Below, in pieces: positions 24,896-37,600 of a stretch of DNA of 64,000 nt (its first letter is position 1; every line of letters starts with the position of its first letter). The stretch is taken from positions 113,674,771 through 113,738,770 of the forward strand of contig NW_026262581.1 of the NCBI RefSeq assembly GCF_021869535.1. Direction: 5' to 3'. The position numbers and the translations under genes are program-made. Origin of the DNA: Mytilus californianus. Taxonomy: Eukaryota; Mollusca; Bivalvia; Mytilida; Mytilidae. Under the pieces are notes generated by a model. The model searched no databases. It was not told the DNA's origin and was given only the letters and a program-made list of their open reading frames with translations.

Positions 24896-25492
24896 TTAAT
24901 ACTCTTTTACTTTTGGTTGATATTTAGTGGCTATGCAATAATTATCTACCTGATAAAACGAACATTACATCCACAGAGTTATTGTTGATTTTTATGTATA
25001 CAAAGTGTAAGAAAGTAGATAAAAAGGGTATACATTTTCTAACTACCTCACACAGATCAGTATTAAAACCATGTGTCACCATTCAATAAATGATGTAAAT
25101 GTCTGTTTTAAACACGAAAAACATAAGTGCATAAGACTTTGCATCTCAAATGTAACAAGGCAATTATTTATTGATTCCTATGCGCATTTAAACCTCGTTT
25201 CTGTAATGAATGATATTTCAATTAAATTAGATTGAACTAGGAAAAGCAATATCGTGTTGGGAGATTTATTTTAAAATAAGACAAAATAATTAGAACTGTA
25301 TGGTTTGATTCCAAGATGGTATAGAAAGAATTAAAATATGCTTTCTATACAAATACCTCTTTTAGATATTAAAAATATTTAGAATTTAGAGCTGATTTAT
25401 TAACATAGTCTGAAACAAAAAAAATACAAAACATTTTATTTTCTTAACTGCATCGACTTTCTGGGCACATTTACTCAGTTGCCGATATAAGA

Positions 25493-25676
25493 ATGTTGGA
25501 TAGCTATACCAGCAGATTAAGTACATTACGCTTGCTTTCGCTAACTTTGAGTATGATTTTCGGTTTTATGTCGTCTGTAATATCGTCGAGTTTTTTTCTG
25601 ATTATTATTACATACTGTTTACTAGGTACCTTTGGTTATTCCACTGATATGATCAAAGAGTTGAGTATTAAAAAAC
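25493..25676 (+). CDS. RSPO: R-spondin exon 1: candidate signal-peptide exon
   Basis: The ATG at 25493 opens a frame with a hydrophobic core (FFLIIITYCLLGTFGYST) and a basic end (SIKKR). Splicing at AAC|GTAAAC (25676/25677) leaves phase 1, which exactly fits exon 2 and puts a basic run just before the first furin-like repeat, as in vertebrate RSPOs. The donor lacks G at -1 and is weak. In-frame ATGs at codons 20 and 26 would give a more usual signal-peptide length. The frame stays open to 25753, so another donor is possible. The exon is inferred from position, phase and hydrophobicity, not homology. Confidence 0.6.
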
Positions 25677-28600
25677 GTAAACCCCCCATCACATGTTCAT
25701 GTATGAAGGTTCAAAGGAAAACTGGGGTAATCATCGATCCAAAAGACATCTAGAGGTCTCCAACAATAGTTACAAAAGTATTCAGATATAAAAAACAAAA
25801 GACATCCACTTAAAAGATTCCTGATTTGTGACAGACACGTGAATGTGGTTGCATTTTTCTATCCTAGTGTTGTTTTCTAAATATAATTTGGTGTTGAAGT
25901 TAGTTGTTGTAGTCTTATTTAGAACACGAATATACACTCGGGACGATAAAGAACCTGTGACGAGTAAGAATATTGTAAGTCATGAACATTTCAGCATAAC
26001 TTAAAATCAATTTTATTTTTAAGATATTTTGTGAAAATAGTCTCTGACACTAAGTCTTGTTGAAATCGTATGACCGGACTTTTGACTTTACATTCTCCAT
26101 GTTACAGTTATATAAATAGTACAGATAACCGTTTCTGTGTCCGGACAACGCACAAACACATCGCAATGTGTGCGTGTATTATTTCCTATTTTGGCATATT
26201 CGTGATTAAATTTAAAAGATGACTTGTTTTTATATTTTATAATTTAGTCTGGAGTTTGCAAAGTAGTAAAGACTCTAAATGTCTCTTTTTGGGGGTTTAT
26301 ATATAATGTTGCTGAATTACTGTATCATAAACGTATACCTCTCATCTCTTTTTATTCAAATCGAAACTACATGTATATGTTAGATCCGAAAGCTTTAGTC
26401 TTTTGAAAATCGACCCATATGCAATGAAATAAATGAAAAATTGTTCTGTCTGTTGTTTGACATTTATGAGTAAAGGCCAGTTTAACACGATGGTGAGTCT
26501 TGTAAAAACTGGTACAGCATTGCAATGTTTATGCAAATAAAGGGTGATGACGAAAACTTTGCATTGCGCACTATCCCAGCAAACAAACAGTACACATGTA
26601 AGAACTCGTTCTGTATTTATTTCAGGTTGTAGTAGTGGCTGTATACGGTGTTCAGAAGTGAACGGATGTTATAAATGTAGACCACGTTTGTTTTTGTACC
26701 TTGCCCGTACAGGAATGAGGCAGACTGGACATTGCATACATAGTTGTCCTAAGGGGTATTTTGGAGTTCGACACGAAGACTATAGTATTTGTAATAGTAA
26801 GTAAATTAGTTATTTGTGGAGAAATATCATAGCTCACATGCCATATCTTTGTTTTAGTGGTCCTTGGTCTGTCGTTAACGTTTTTTAAGTGTCATCCTCG
26901 CACTGAAGCAATGTACACGGAACAATCTGATGGTTTCAAAGAATGGTCCAATGTTTCTTCCGTCAAGCCCACACATTTAAGAAAGAAAAAAAAACACCTA
27001 ACAATACTGAAAAAATTCTGTTGTGTGAAACCCTTTACAAAATAAAGGAGGTATAATAAGAACCATCATTTGGCCCCCGAAATTAAAAAAAAATTAGTAA
27101 AATTACTCAAGCCTATCAAAACTATGTTAGTTTGATTGATAATTGAACAAATTAATATAATCTAGACACTTAAGTGCAGAAACGTCAATTGTGATGCCAT
27201 AAACGTGTTGAAGCTAACATATGTGATCTAAAATGACTATTTTACACATAGGTTTTGACAAAATAGATGTTTTTAGTGTTTATGATAGTTGTTTCTTTTG
27301 CTTTGTATCGATCTAATGAGTCAAACCCTTTTCAACTGATATTTATAGTTTGTTCGTATGTTGTGCTGTTACACCAAGGTCCCATGTTAGGGGAATGGTT
27401 GGGCGCCCCTTACATGTTTTACCCCGCCACATGGTGTTTATGCCTGTCATGAGTCTGTAATTTAGTGGTTGTCGTTTATTACTGTATTTGTGTTTGTTTG
27501 CTGTTTTGTACATAAATCAGGCCGTTGGCTTTCTTGTTTGAATTGTTTTCCATTTTGTTATGTCGGGGCCTTCTAAAACTTGTTATGCGGTATGGTTTTT
27601 GATCATTGTTGAAGACCGTATGGCGACATTTAGTTGCTATCAACTGCGTCATTTGCGTCCATCCAATTTGGTAGATATTTGTCTCATTGGCAATCATACC
27701 ACATCTCCTTATTAGGTCTTTCCACTTTTTCGTGGAAAGACCTATCGCTTTTGATCTGATTATTATTTTTTTTTTTTTTATATTTTTTTTTTATTCTTCC
27801 GCCACTTTTATTTCTTGCGTGTAATTTTTGTTTCATAAGATGTCGCTTAGAGGTTTGGTATATGATATCGAACAGTTTATGCGCCTTTGAAAATGACCCT
27901 GCTTAACCGAATACTTTTCTGTGTAAGAGTTATCTCCGAAAACACTGTTTTCTTGTGGGTTCTTCTCCTCCGTAACCGAAAAAGAGACAAATTTATTTTA
28001 ACAAATAGCTTGTTATTTATCAGGATGTTTTGTCTAATTTTGACCGAAGCGATACGGAGACTCCATATGAGAGTTATTTCCCCTTCTGTATTTTACATAA
28101 GTGATATATTAATGCATTGCATGAATGGTAAGTGATCGATCCTTGGTTCAGAAAAATGAATTTTAGGTCAAGGTCAAAGGTCAAAGTCATGTTCTCAATT
28201 TTGACTTTTGCTTGTTTTATGATTTTCTTTAACACTTTTTGAGATACATATAAAAGAACAAGTGCAAAATGTTCGTTTTCATTGTGATAAAGGTATGATA
28301 CATTTTGTCTAAAACAATCCAATGACATCATATAGCAGTTATTGCCAAGGTTAATTGATTATTACTTCAACATGGTACATGATAAAGCCATAGGGTCTTT
28401 TGCAAAATGTTGGGTGACATATGACCTATCATTTGAGACCGGAAGTGACCTTCGATAAACAGGAAGTAGCTTATAACCTCCCTTTTTACAGGCGAAATTA
28501 TATAAAAACCATTTATAGTTGGAATCAGTGTAAAAACAGCTATCCTAAGATACCGGAAGTGACATTTACTTAACCGGAAGTAGCTAATTATCTCCCTTAT

Positions 28601-31600
28601 TTCACACAAAAGTACATAGAAACCATTTATTTTTCGAATCAGTATGAAGAAACCAATGATTGGAGGCCAATAATTACTTAAAGAAAACCGGAATTAACTT
28701 CTTATCAATTATTTAGAAAATTGATGTGGAAAGACCTTCAATTGTTCTCTGAACAATTGTTTTTTTAATTTTAACTTGTAATGGTATTTTTATGGTTAAA
28801 GCTGTTCATCATATCTAAATGTCAATGACAAGATCTCAAAATGATGCAATTTTGGCAGTGTATATAGGAAGTTTTGTATGTTTTTCAAGAAGTTTAAAGC
28901 CCTAACAGTAATATGCAAGACAAAATTCTCACAGACTTATGTGTTATGAACATTTGAAGAATTCCGTTTGGTATATTTATGATAGTCTTTAATTTTCGAA
29001 TAATAAAAAAAAGTGGCCTTATCGTACCTTCTCCTTTACGACAGAAGATACGATTATCCGTTCCCTGTTATTAATTTTCCTTTTTTGAAGGGTGATGTTC
29101 CTTTGGTCGCTCCTTATTGTGTGAATACTTCAAAATCGTTTGGTATGCCCGTGTCTTCAATAACGCTTCAGATTTCAATTACCTTAATTTTTGTATAATT
29201 GGTCAATTATTAAGTCAGGGATTTCGTTACCACAAATTACTTAAAATTTTTACTAAATCTTTTTTTTTAGATACAAACAGTTGGCTGTACCTGTAGAACT
29301 GTTATTAAAACGAGATATCACAGTCTAATATTTACAATGATTTTGTTTATAAAGCCTGTTAACTTAAATACGATTCATGTTAACTCATTGATCCTTATTC
29401 TTAAAGTTAATCAACACCGCAGTAAGATTTTTTTATCGGTTCTAAAATTGATTTTGTTTTCGATCAATCAAAATATAACAAGAATATATTTTGCTATGCA
29501 GTTCAGTAAACTTATTGTCCTAGATCCTGTAGAAACTATTTACTACATTTTGGCATTGCACAAGTTCATGCGTTTCTCAAACTGTTCATGACGTCTTTAC
29601 ACTAAATCTTTTGGATGTATACTAATTGATACTTTAGTCTGGGAGAACATGACTTATCTATTAGCTGTAATCCCGCCATATTTTTTATGTACCTGCTCCC
29701 AAGGCTGTTATTGAATGGTTGCTGTTGGTTGTTGTCTTTAATTTCTGTTTTCCTTAATTGTTTTGTCAGAAATGAGGCCGTTAGTTTTCTCGTTTGAATT
29801 CTTTCACTCATGTCTGGGCCTTTTATAGCTATCTATGGGTTTTGTCCTTTGTTGAAAGCCGAACGGTGACATTAGGTTGTTTACATGTACGTCATTTGGA
29901 CTCAGGTGGATAGTTAGTTGTCTCATTGGCAATCGTGTCACATCTCCATAGTGTTATCTGTCAATTTCATTTTCTCCTAGATTTAGAATCCATGGTTGCT
30001 TGTACTAGCCGCCAGTATGCATAGTGCCACCGTAACTATAAAGCGACATTTAGACGGAATAAAACAAACAAAAACAAAGTTTTAAATATTGCCAAACTAC
30101 CAAATTTCTTGTGAAGAGTCATTGAATGGAAAAAAATTATGATACTGATTGGAGCCAACCGAAAACATTCTATATACCGTATAAAATTATTTTTACCCCA
30201 TTTGGAAGCATATATACCTGATATCGTCAAAGCTACTACTATTCTGAAACAAAAAACGGGTACTGATTTTTTATAAGAAATTCAAAGGATTAAAGCATGA
30301 AGTTTGAATAAAAACAAGAAGGTCTCGCGAGCCTAATTTGTTTATCTGGAGAAACACATTTTGATATTTGTTTTCATCTTTATTGTAACCGATTATTCTT
30401 GATTATTTGATCAGTTTTTGCTGTTTTCTCTTATAGTTTCTAGAATAATGCAAAAATGTGTTATAACTGTAATTTAAGAGTAAAAACTCTTACAAGTATA
30501 AAAAAAGAAAAAAAAAAAGATTTGTGGTAAAAATCGTCAAGTAAGCTCAATTACTCCTTTAAGGAGTCGATTGGTAATTTCCTTTATATAATTTATCTAA
30601 AAATGTGACATGATTGCCAATGAAACAACTATCCACCAGTGACTAAGGGAAATTGGTGTACACAACTAGAGGGTACCGTAAGGCCTTTATCAATAGCAAA
30701 ACCAATACCGTATAGTAAGATATAAAAGGCACCGACATCGTAAAATGTGAAACAATTCAAAACAGAAAAAGCCAACGGCATGGTTTGTTTTTATAATAGT
30801 AAACAAAAAAAAAAAAAAAAAATAATATGGCAGACAACGACCAATGACAACCACTGATTACAGGCTCATGTGTTGGGACATGTAAGAATATAATCTGGCG
30901 AGGTTACAAATGTTTGTGAGTGGTGAACCCTCCCCTAACCTGGGATAGTAGCTTAACGGCACAACATAAACACAAAACTTTAAAGAATAGTTGAAAAGGT
31001 CTTATCTCATCATATTTGTATATCAGATCTTGCTGAACCATTTTGCTGTTTTACAGTTTCCCTCACTCTGTTATAGTTTCAAGGAAATAAAAAAAAAAGC
31101 CCCCAAAAAGACAAAAAAATATTATTCAAGGGCAATTACTTCAATTTAGATTTAGATTTGCTGATCATTTTACTGTGTTCAATTTTTTTTATATATCTTT
31201 TATAATTTTCACGACAACTGTTTTGTTTGTTATAATATTTACCAAACCGAAACAATTAACAGCCTATTGTCTTCAGGAAATGAAGAAATAAAAAGAACAA
31301 TACAATCTAGTTCTTTCTTTCAGTACTACAGGCTGGTTCATGACACTATCTGCCATTATACATGAGTATACCTTTAACAAATAAAAATATACCCCAAAAG
31401 TCCCATGACGGTTGTTAAGGTTCAAATTCTTCTACATTTCATGGATATCATACATTGTTAGCTATACAATGTTGGTGAAATCTCAGATGTTGTACAAAGC
31501 TTTATAACCAAATAATTACTTTCTTAAAATATCTCAAATTTCTTGATTTCACACAGGCTGCTTACGAGTTATTTGTTTAAAATTAAACTTTGAGGATATA

Positions 31601-34600
31601 AAAATGTTTACATTGATACAAAGAAATAATCAAAGACAATTAAATAAGATTTCACGAATATGAATAAAAGGAAACGTGAGTTAGAAATCAATTAGACAGT
31701 AACCTAACGACACAAGCAACCACAAACATAGTGAGGGCAGTATTCAGTCTCCAACAATAGACAGGACAAGTGTCAATAACATGTGTTAAAATCTGCTAAA
31801 ACTACTATTATTTTTATTTCGAAATAAAATTTTTGAAATACAAATGTAGTTTAAATATTTTCACACAAAAACACTTAAAAAAGCAATTTATGACTTCTTC
31901 ATAACATAACGCTCAACTATTGGTATTATACAAACTGCATTACAATTAAGCCATTGTGTGTCTGTTTTATGAATTGCTTTAAACATCACTTTTGGATTAC
32001 TCACTTTAACAAAACGGTTACTAAGATAAGTTAAAAAAAAAGAATGAAAAATTGTTGAAATTCTGTAAATAGCCAAATGTTTCCAGCTTTAAAGAGACTG
32101 TAAAGTGTTTATCGTGGTGGGGAACAACCATTTTAACAACAGTTATGGATATTGTGTTTATCGGGTTTATGAGCGATCATTATTGACAACTGTCATAGAT
32201 ATAAAGTGAGCGGTCGAGACTCTAAAGAATGTTGTTTTGTTGCTATGCCATTGACGTTAAACCAAAATTAATATCTGTATATATTTTGCCTGAAATTCTA
32301 GAAGAAAAGATGAAGGTTAATTTGAAACGTATTCATGTATTTTTATGATAATATAACACTGAGATCAGGTTATTCGGAAATGCCCAAGGACGATCGTGCT
32401 GTCTAATTTTCCATAGAGATGATAATGATTGCATAACTACGTGACAGTGTGACACTGCACTATAGTGAACCCATGATAATTTTAAGCGACTCATTAGTTA
32501 ACATATAAAAGTACTATTCATAAAATGGGAACTGAATTGACTATGTTTCATTACTCATGGGAAGCTAGTATTGTACACGTTTTGTAAACATAAAACGCGC
32601 ATCTTTTATATATGGTTATATCATAGAATCGAAATAGTTTCTTCTATCCACAATTCCTCAATATATAAATAACAAATTTGAATATTGAAAGAATTTTATT
32701 CTGTCCCAATTTTGAAGTGTCATTACAAAAATTTTCATCTTAAAATGGATCATTGACACTTACCAAGTTAAGGTCTCAATCGACAGAAGACTCGATGGGC
32801 TTTCTTTCATGATACGTATGACCATTTTATTGGAATTAAAGTTTGAATTGTTGTAATTAAAACTATCTATGTAAAAGTCCCAGAGAAATGTATTTGACAT
32901 AAACTCAGAAACCCACGTCTCGGAATTTGATGTGATTATTATCAGGAAATAATGAATAAAACCAATAAAGTGCTCTAAAATAAGCCTAATGATAGAAATA
33001 ACATGTAATTTTTTGTTGCTAAAAAAAATATTATTTCATTTTACTTCCAAATACGACCATTTAGAAATAGTAGTCATATGACCATTTAGATAGTAGTCAT
33101 ATTCTTGGCACGTTTGCAAATATGTCCAGGTTATACAATTCTAACCAGCAGAAAATAACAAACCACCAGACAAAACGAAAACAACAACAATGCCTTGACA
33201 AACAAGGAAGAACATAAACGTACAACAAACCCTTAACATAAGAATATGTGTTACCAAATTCTACGAAAAAGTCATATATACTGAGTAGAAAGACTGATGA
33301 TGAATAAATTTTCGTAAGGATTTGTTATTAAAATAACTTGAAGCGCCTAGGGAAAGGTACATCAGATCAATTTTGACACATTCACCTGAAAAAGACACCC
33401 GTCTTCTTATATCAACATCTTATATCTTTATTGCCTGTACTTCATCCTCCTCATCACTAATTTTCTTATGTCTGCCACGGCCCCTTTTGACTGCAGTGTA
33501 AAGATACGTGTAGAATTAAATCATTAACAATGTTGGTGGAATATATATACACCTGTCAATAAGTAATCCGGCTTATGGTGGCCGGGTGCGACCATTACGC
33601 GTTTTTTCGCTCCATTAAACATCAAAGGAAACCAGCTTTTTCAGCTTATCTTAATCCGTCTCCTATATTTTAGGGATAAACTCGTTAAGAATCCTAAGCA
33701 CACGCATTGCATGACTTTAATAGAAATATTTATAAAATAATGTTTTATATCAAACAACAAAAACATGCTTGCTTTGCGGGTTTTGTCCATTGTTGAAGGC
33801 CGTGTGGTGACCTATAGATGATTACTTCTATGTCATTTAGTCTCTGGTGGATAGTTGTTTCATTGGCCTAGCGCCATCATACCACACCTCCTTGTTTTAT
33901 AAACAAGTTTATAAATAAATGAAGAAAAGTTCGTTAAAACAGTGGTTTATCGACTTAGATTAACAGAAAAGAAAGGATATGGTGTATCCATCCATGACAC
34001 AAAATCAGTATATGCACAGCAGAAAATACAAAAAGCAAAGGAACAGCGCTTTTATTTCTGTTCTTCATCTCAAAGTCACGGTGAGGCGTTCAACAATGCG
34101 TGTACGATCCTTTTATTTGTAAACTTTCAAATTGATATTTTCTCTATCGGTATAGATTTTAATTTATATCTTTGAACATAACAGCAAATGAAATGAAAAT
34201 CAATCTTTAAAACTTTGGCTCAAATATTTTTTTATTATCCTTATATATCAAAGGCACAGGTATTATTTTCAGTAGAGCTTCATACACAACAACTTGTATT
34301 AGAAAGATGGTTTCTGAAACATTTGCCCAAGTATTGATATTTTCATGCATTTGACCTTTAGAATATTTTTATTGTTTTATTTCTAAACAAGCAAAACAAA
34401 AGCGCAAAACGTGAAACGCAAACCATTTTGGCCACCATACTTGCCAAAGTAGGTGTGTAATAACAATCTTGCATTACTAAAATACACTACTAAGTAAATT
34501 AATATTTACTTTTTCAGAATGTCAGCTAGAACACTGTAATGCATGCTTTAGTAATAGCTATTGCACCCAGTGTAAACATCCTTACATATCATACCGTGGA

Positions 34601-37600
34601 CGTTGTACTGAAAGTTGCCCGGATGGACTTTATTACGCTAATTACTCAAAAGACTGCCGCCTTCTTGGTAATTTTTATACTTGTAATATGTAGTTCTGAA
34701 AACAAAAAATCAAAATAATTACAGACATGGAAAAATTAGATTTCTTTGATTTCATAGCTGATGTTGCAAAATTTACTTGTAAATTAATATTTAGATTTTC
34801 TCAAAAGAATTGGAATACATGTTGTTTATACAAAAAGAAACTATATACATCCATAACGATATTTCTATATATAATGTTTAAAATTTTCTTAAAAAACACT
34901 CAGAAATGGTAGGTTTTTCGGCAAAGAAATGCTATTGCTGTTTTATATCTTAACCGTTACTGCCTATCATCTTTTTTTTTGTAATTTTCATGCCGTTCTC
35001 TACGAGCAATCATTAAAAACCCATTCGCATAATAATAATACATTTTGGCAAATAAATTAAATTACTGGAACTATTTTAAACGGCTAGAGTATAGCACCGT
35101 ATGGTTAATATTATCTAAAGTTATATGCAATAGAACTGATAAAAGTACTGCCATGGAATCCTTGATATCCCATGTTGTTTTTGCTGGAGTATTATTTGAT
35201 AACATATATATATACAGCATGTTAACACTTAACCGTCAAAACTGCTTGCTTTTATTTATTGTTTGTCACCCTGCTAATGCAATAAAAGCTTCTCATGCAT
35301 TTAGTTAAATAATTGCTATTATTTATTTCTATAAATCTTTTGTTTACTTGAAATTATTATTTTTCATGTATAGTGGATTGTATGGCTGGGCCATGGTCGT
35401 CGTGGACCCCATGTGCTAGAAATGGTCAAACTTGTGGTTTTAAATATGGTATTACCACGAGATCTCGTGAGATTCTAGAACACCCTTCACCAAATGGAGC
35501 AACATGTCCATCACTTGTAGAAAACAGGTGCTGCAGGATGGAAATGAGACACTGTGCAGGTAATACTCTTTACTATTTCTGTGTCGATCATGAGTGATAC
35601 TTCGTTGATAGTCACACTTTCAATTAAGATACAGCTACTAATCAATAAAATATTACTTAAATGCATACTGCCTTTTAAAAAAGAAGCAATATCTTGTTTG
35701 AAAAATTACAATAAACCCTCTAGTACCTATCTAGCATCTATGATGAGTTTATTCATAAACAAATGCTATCTGAGAAATATCAAAACAATGACTGAAGTTT
35801 GAGCAAAACCCGTTTTTTAAATAATTTTCTTGATGATACATTTTTTCCGTTATGATGTGGCCTTAAAGAAGTAATTAGGGTCTGAATAAACCATCGTTGA
35901 AACGAGAGAACCAGTTAAAGAACTTTTTTCAAACTAGATATATAATTATTCATCATCTACTGATGGAGTGAAAAGTTGTCGAGATACGAGTGTGAAAATG
36001 GCCAGCGTCAATTTTTTGGTCTAAATGTGTCAAAATAAGATGGTGTTAAACCGTGGCTTTGTTATACATTGTCTCTCCAAATCTGGGCACACATGACAGA
36101 TTCACAAATATCAAACATTTTTAAGTTATAAAGTATTCACATCTGAATGTGTACAAAGTATTTGGCGAATTACCTTACTGGATGGACATTTTTTTATATA
36201 TTTTAAATAGTTGTTTTCTCGAGCAACTTTTATATTCTTTCATTATCATTTTGTACCTAACAATACATCTGTATATGTGTTGCTCTTCACTAACACCTTC
36301 TATGCAGCATGCCTGCCAATTTTAGATCGAAAAGACTAAACAGTTTTGAGAGGAGACGAGACAGTGATTGTTCCAGACAGTTCAGTACACATCTGTGTGG
36401 GGGATCAGTGATTGGAAGAATTTTTGTGATATAGCGTTTGAGAAAGATTTAGTTTTACATGGATCAGTTTCTCTCGTCTCCACGAATTTTAAAAACAAAC
36501 ATTTAGTATTTATTTGAACCATATTTGGGATAAGAATTAACGCATCAACGGACATCCAGAGTTGTTTTTTTTGTAATCATGGATGGTGTAAATCTATGAT
36601 AATATCTTACTTTTGGTCTATCCATCAGCAACTTAATTTCTCCTATGCTTTACAGAAACCAACTTCTGATTTAAATGTGAACCGCGTTTTTGTTGTTGAA
36701 CATTTTTAGAAAGGATTAACTTGATTCTTGCTCAGATGTTTACTTTACTGATTATTTCAGCAAAGGATCGACTAGTACTGTTTAGACATATATATTCATA
36801 TTTTTTTCAACTTGGACACAAAGATGAAAATATACATATGTGTAGCAGTTTAAACACTGTCGCGTGATTATTTTATGGATAATTCTTTTACTAGTTATAT
36901 TTCTTTAAATCGCAAATCGGTGATTTCTGTAATAATGATCCGATAATATATTCAGGTAAAATGGTTCAATGTTTGTATCTTTCTTTTCATCATTTGAAAG
37001 ATTTTTGCTATAAATTGGAATGTGCATACTGAGTTATTCAGAACACTTAAGCATGACGCATATTTCATTTAGTATTAGTTAAGCACACTAGGATTTCTTT
37101 TCATAATTTTAAAGCAATATCATCATTAAAAAGTTTGAAAATATCCAATATCCTCGGTCTGACCTATAGCCAGAATATAACCTTCCTTACATTGGCAGTG
37201 CGATTATTGGACTGTTATGATTTAATTTAAATGATTACATTAATTTATGTAATCTAAAACTGGTCATGTTTAAAAAAAATTAATATTCACAATAAAATGT
37301 AAAAATACAAGATCTACAGTACAGTTAAACAGATGGTGTTTTGTTTTTCCTATGTTATGATTTGTGGTGGACGCTTTTATTTTCTTATTCTTTTGATTAA
37401 ATAAGACAATCTACATTCTTTATTTATGCTTACTAATATTATTACCTATTAACCCGTTATAATTGCCTAGTTTGAATCTTTTCAGAAATATCATCAAAGT
37501 TTTGACCATTTTGTGAAGTCAAATATTATTAATTGCTTAAATATGTACGAGTGCTTGATACTTCCGAAAAGATTCCATAACATTAAATATTGTCTGTCAA

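Larger units (their letters stand above)
26797..34517. other. R-spondin intron 2 (7.7 kb), repeat-rich
   Basis: It holds the mussel ~0.5 kb repeat (27330-27712, 29595-29955 and, reversed, 30590-31015), a 1 kb AGGTCTTTCCAC element (27713-28762), a decayed retroelement ORF (29013-29265), a half fold-back end (33574-33620) and a repeat tail (33780-33895). The 61-87-codon ORFs between these have no domains. Confidence 0.7.

Noticed and set aside
26544..26625. In-frame upstream extension of R-spondin exon 2 with its own ATG
   Set aside because: It has no hydrophobic leader and is separated from the furin repeat by a good acceptor (TTTATTTCAG).
26857..27045. 62-codon Lys-rich ORF just after R-spondin exon 2
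   Set aside because: No domain and no usable splice context in phase 1; repeat 2 follows directly in exon 3.
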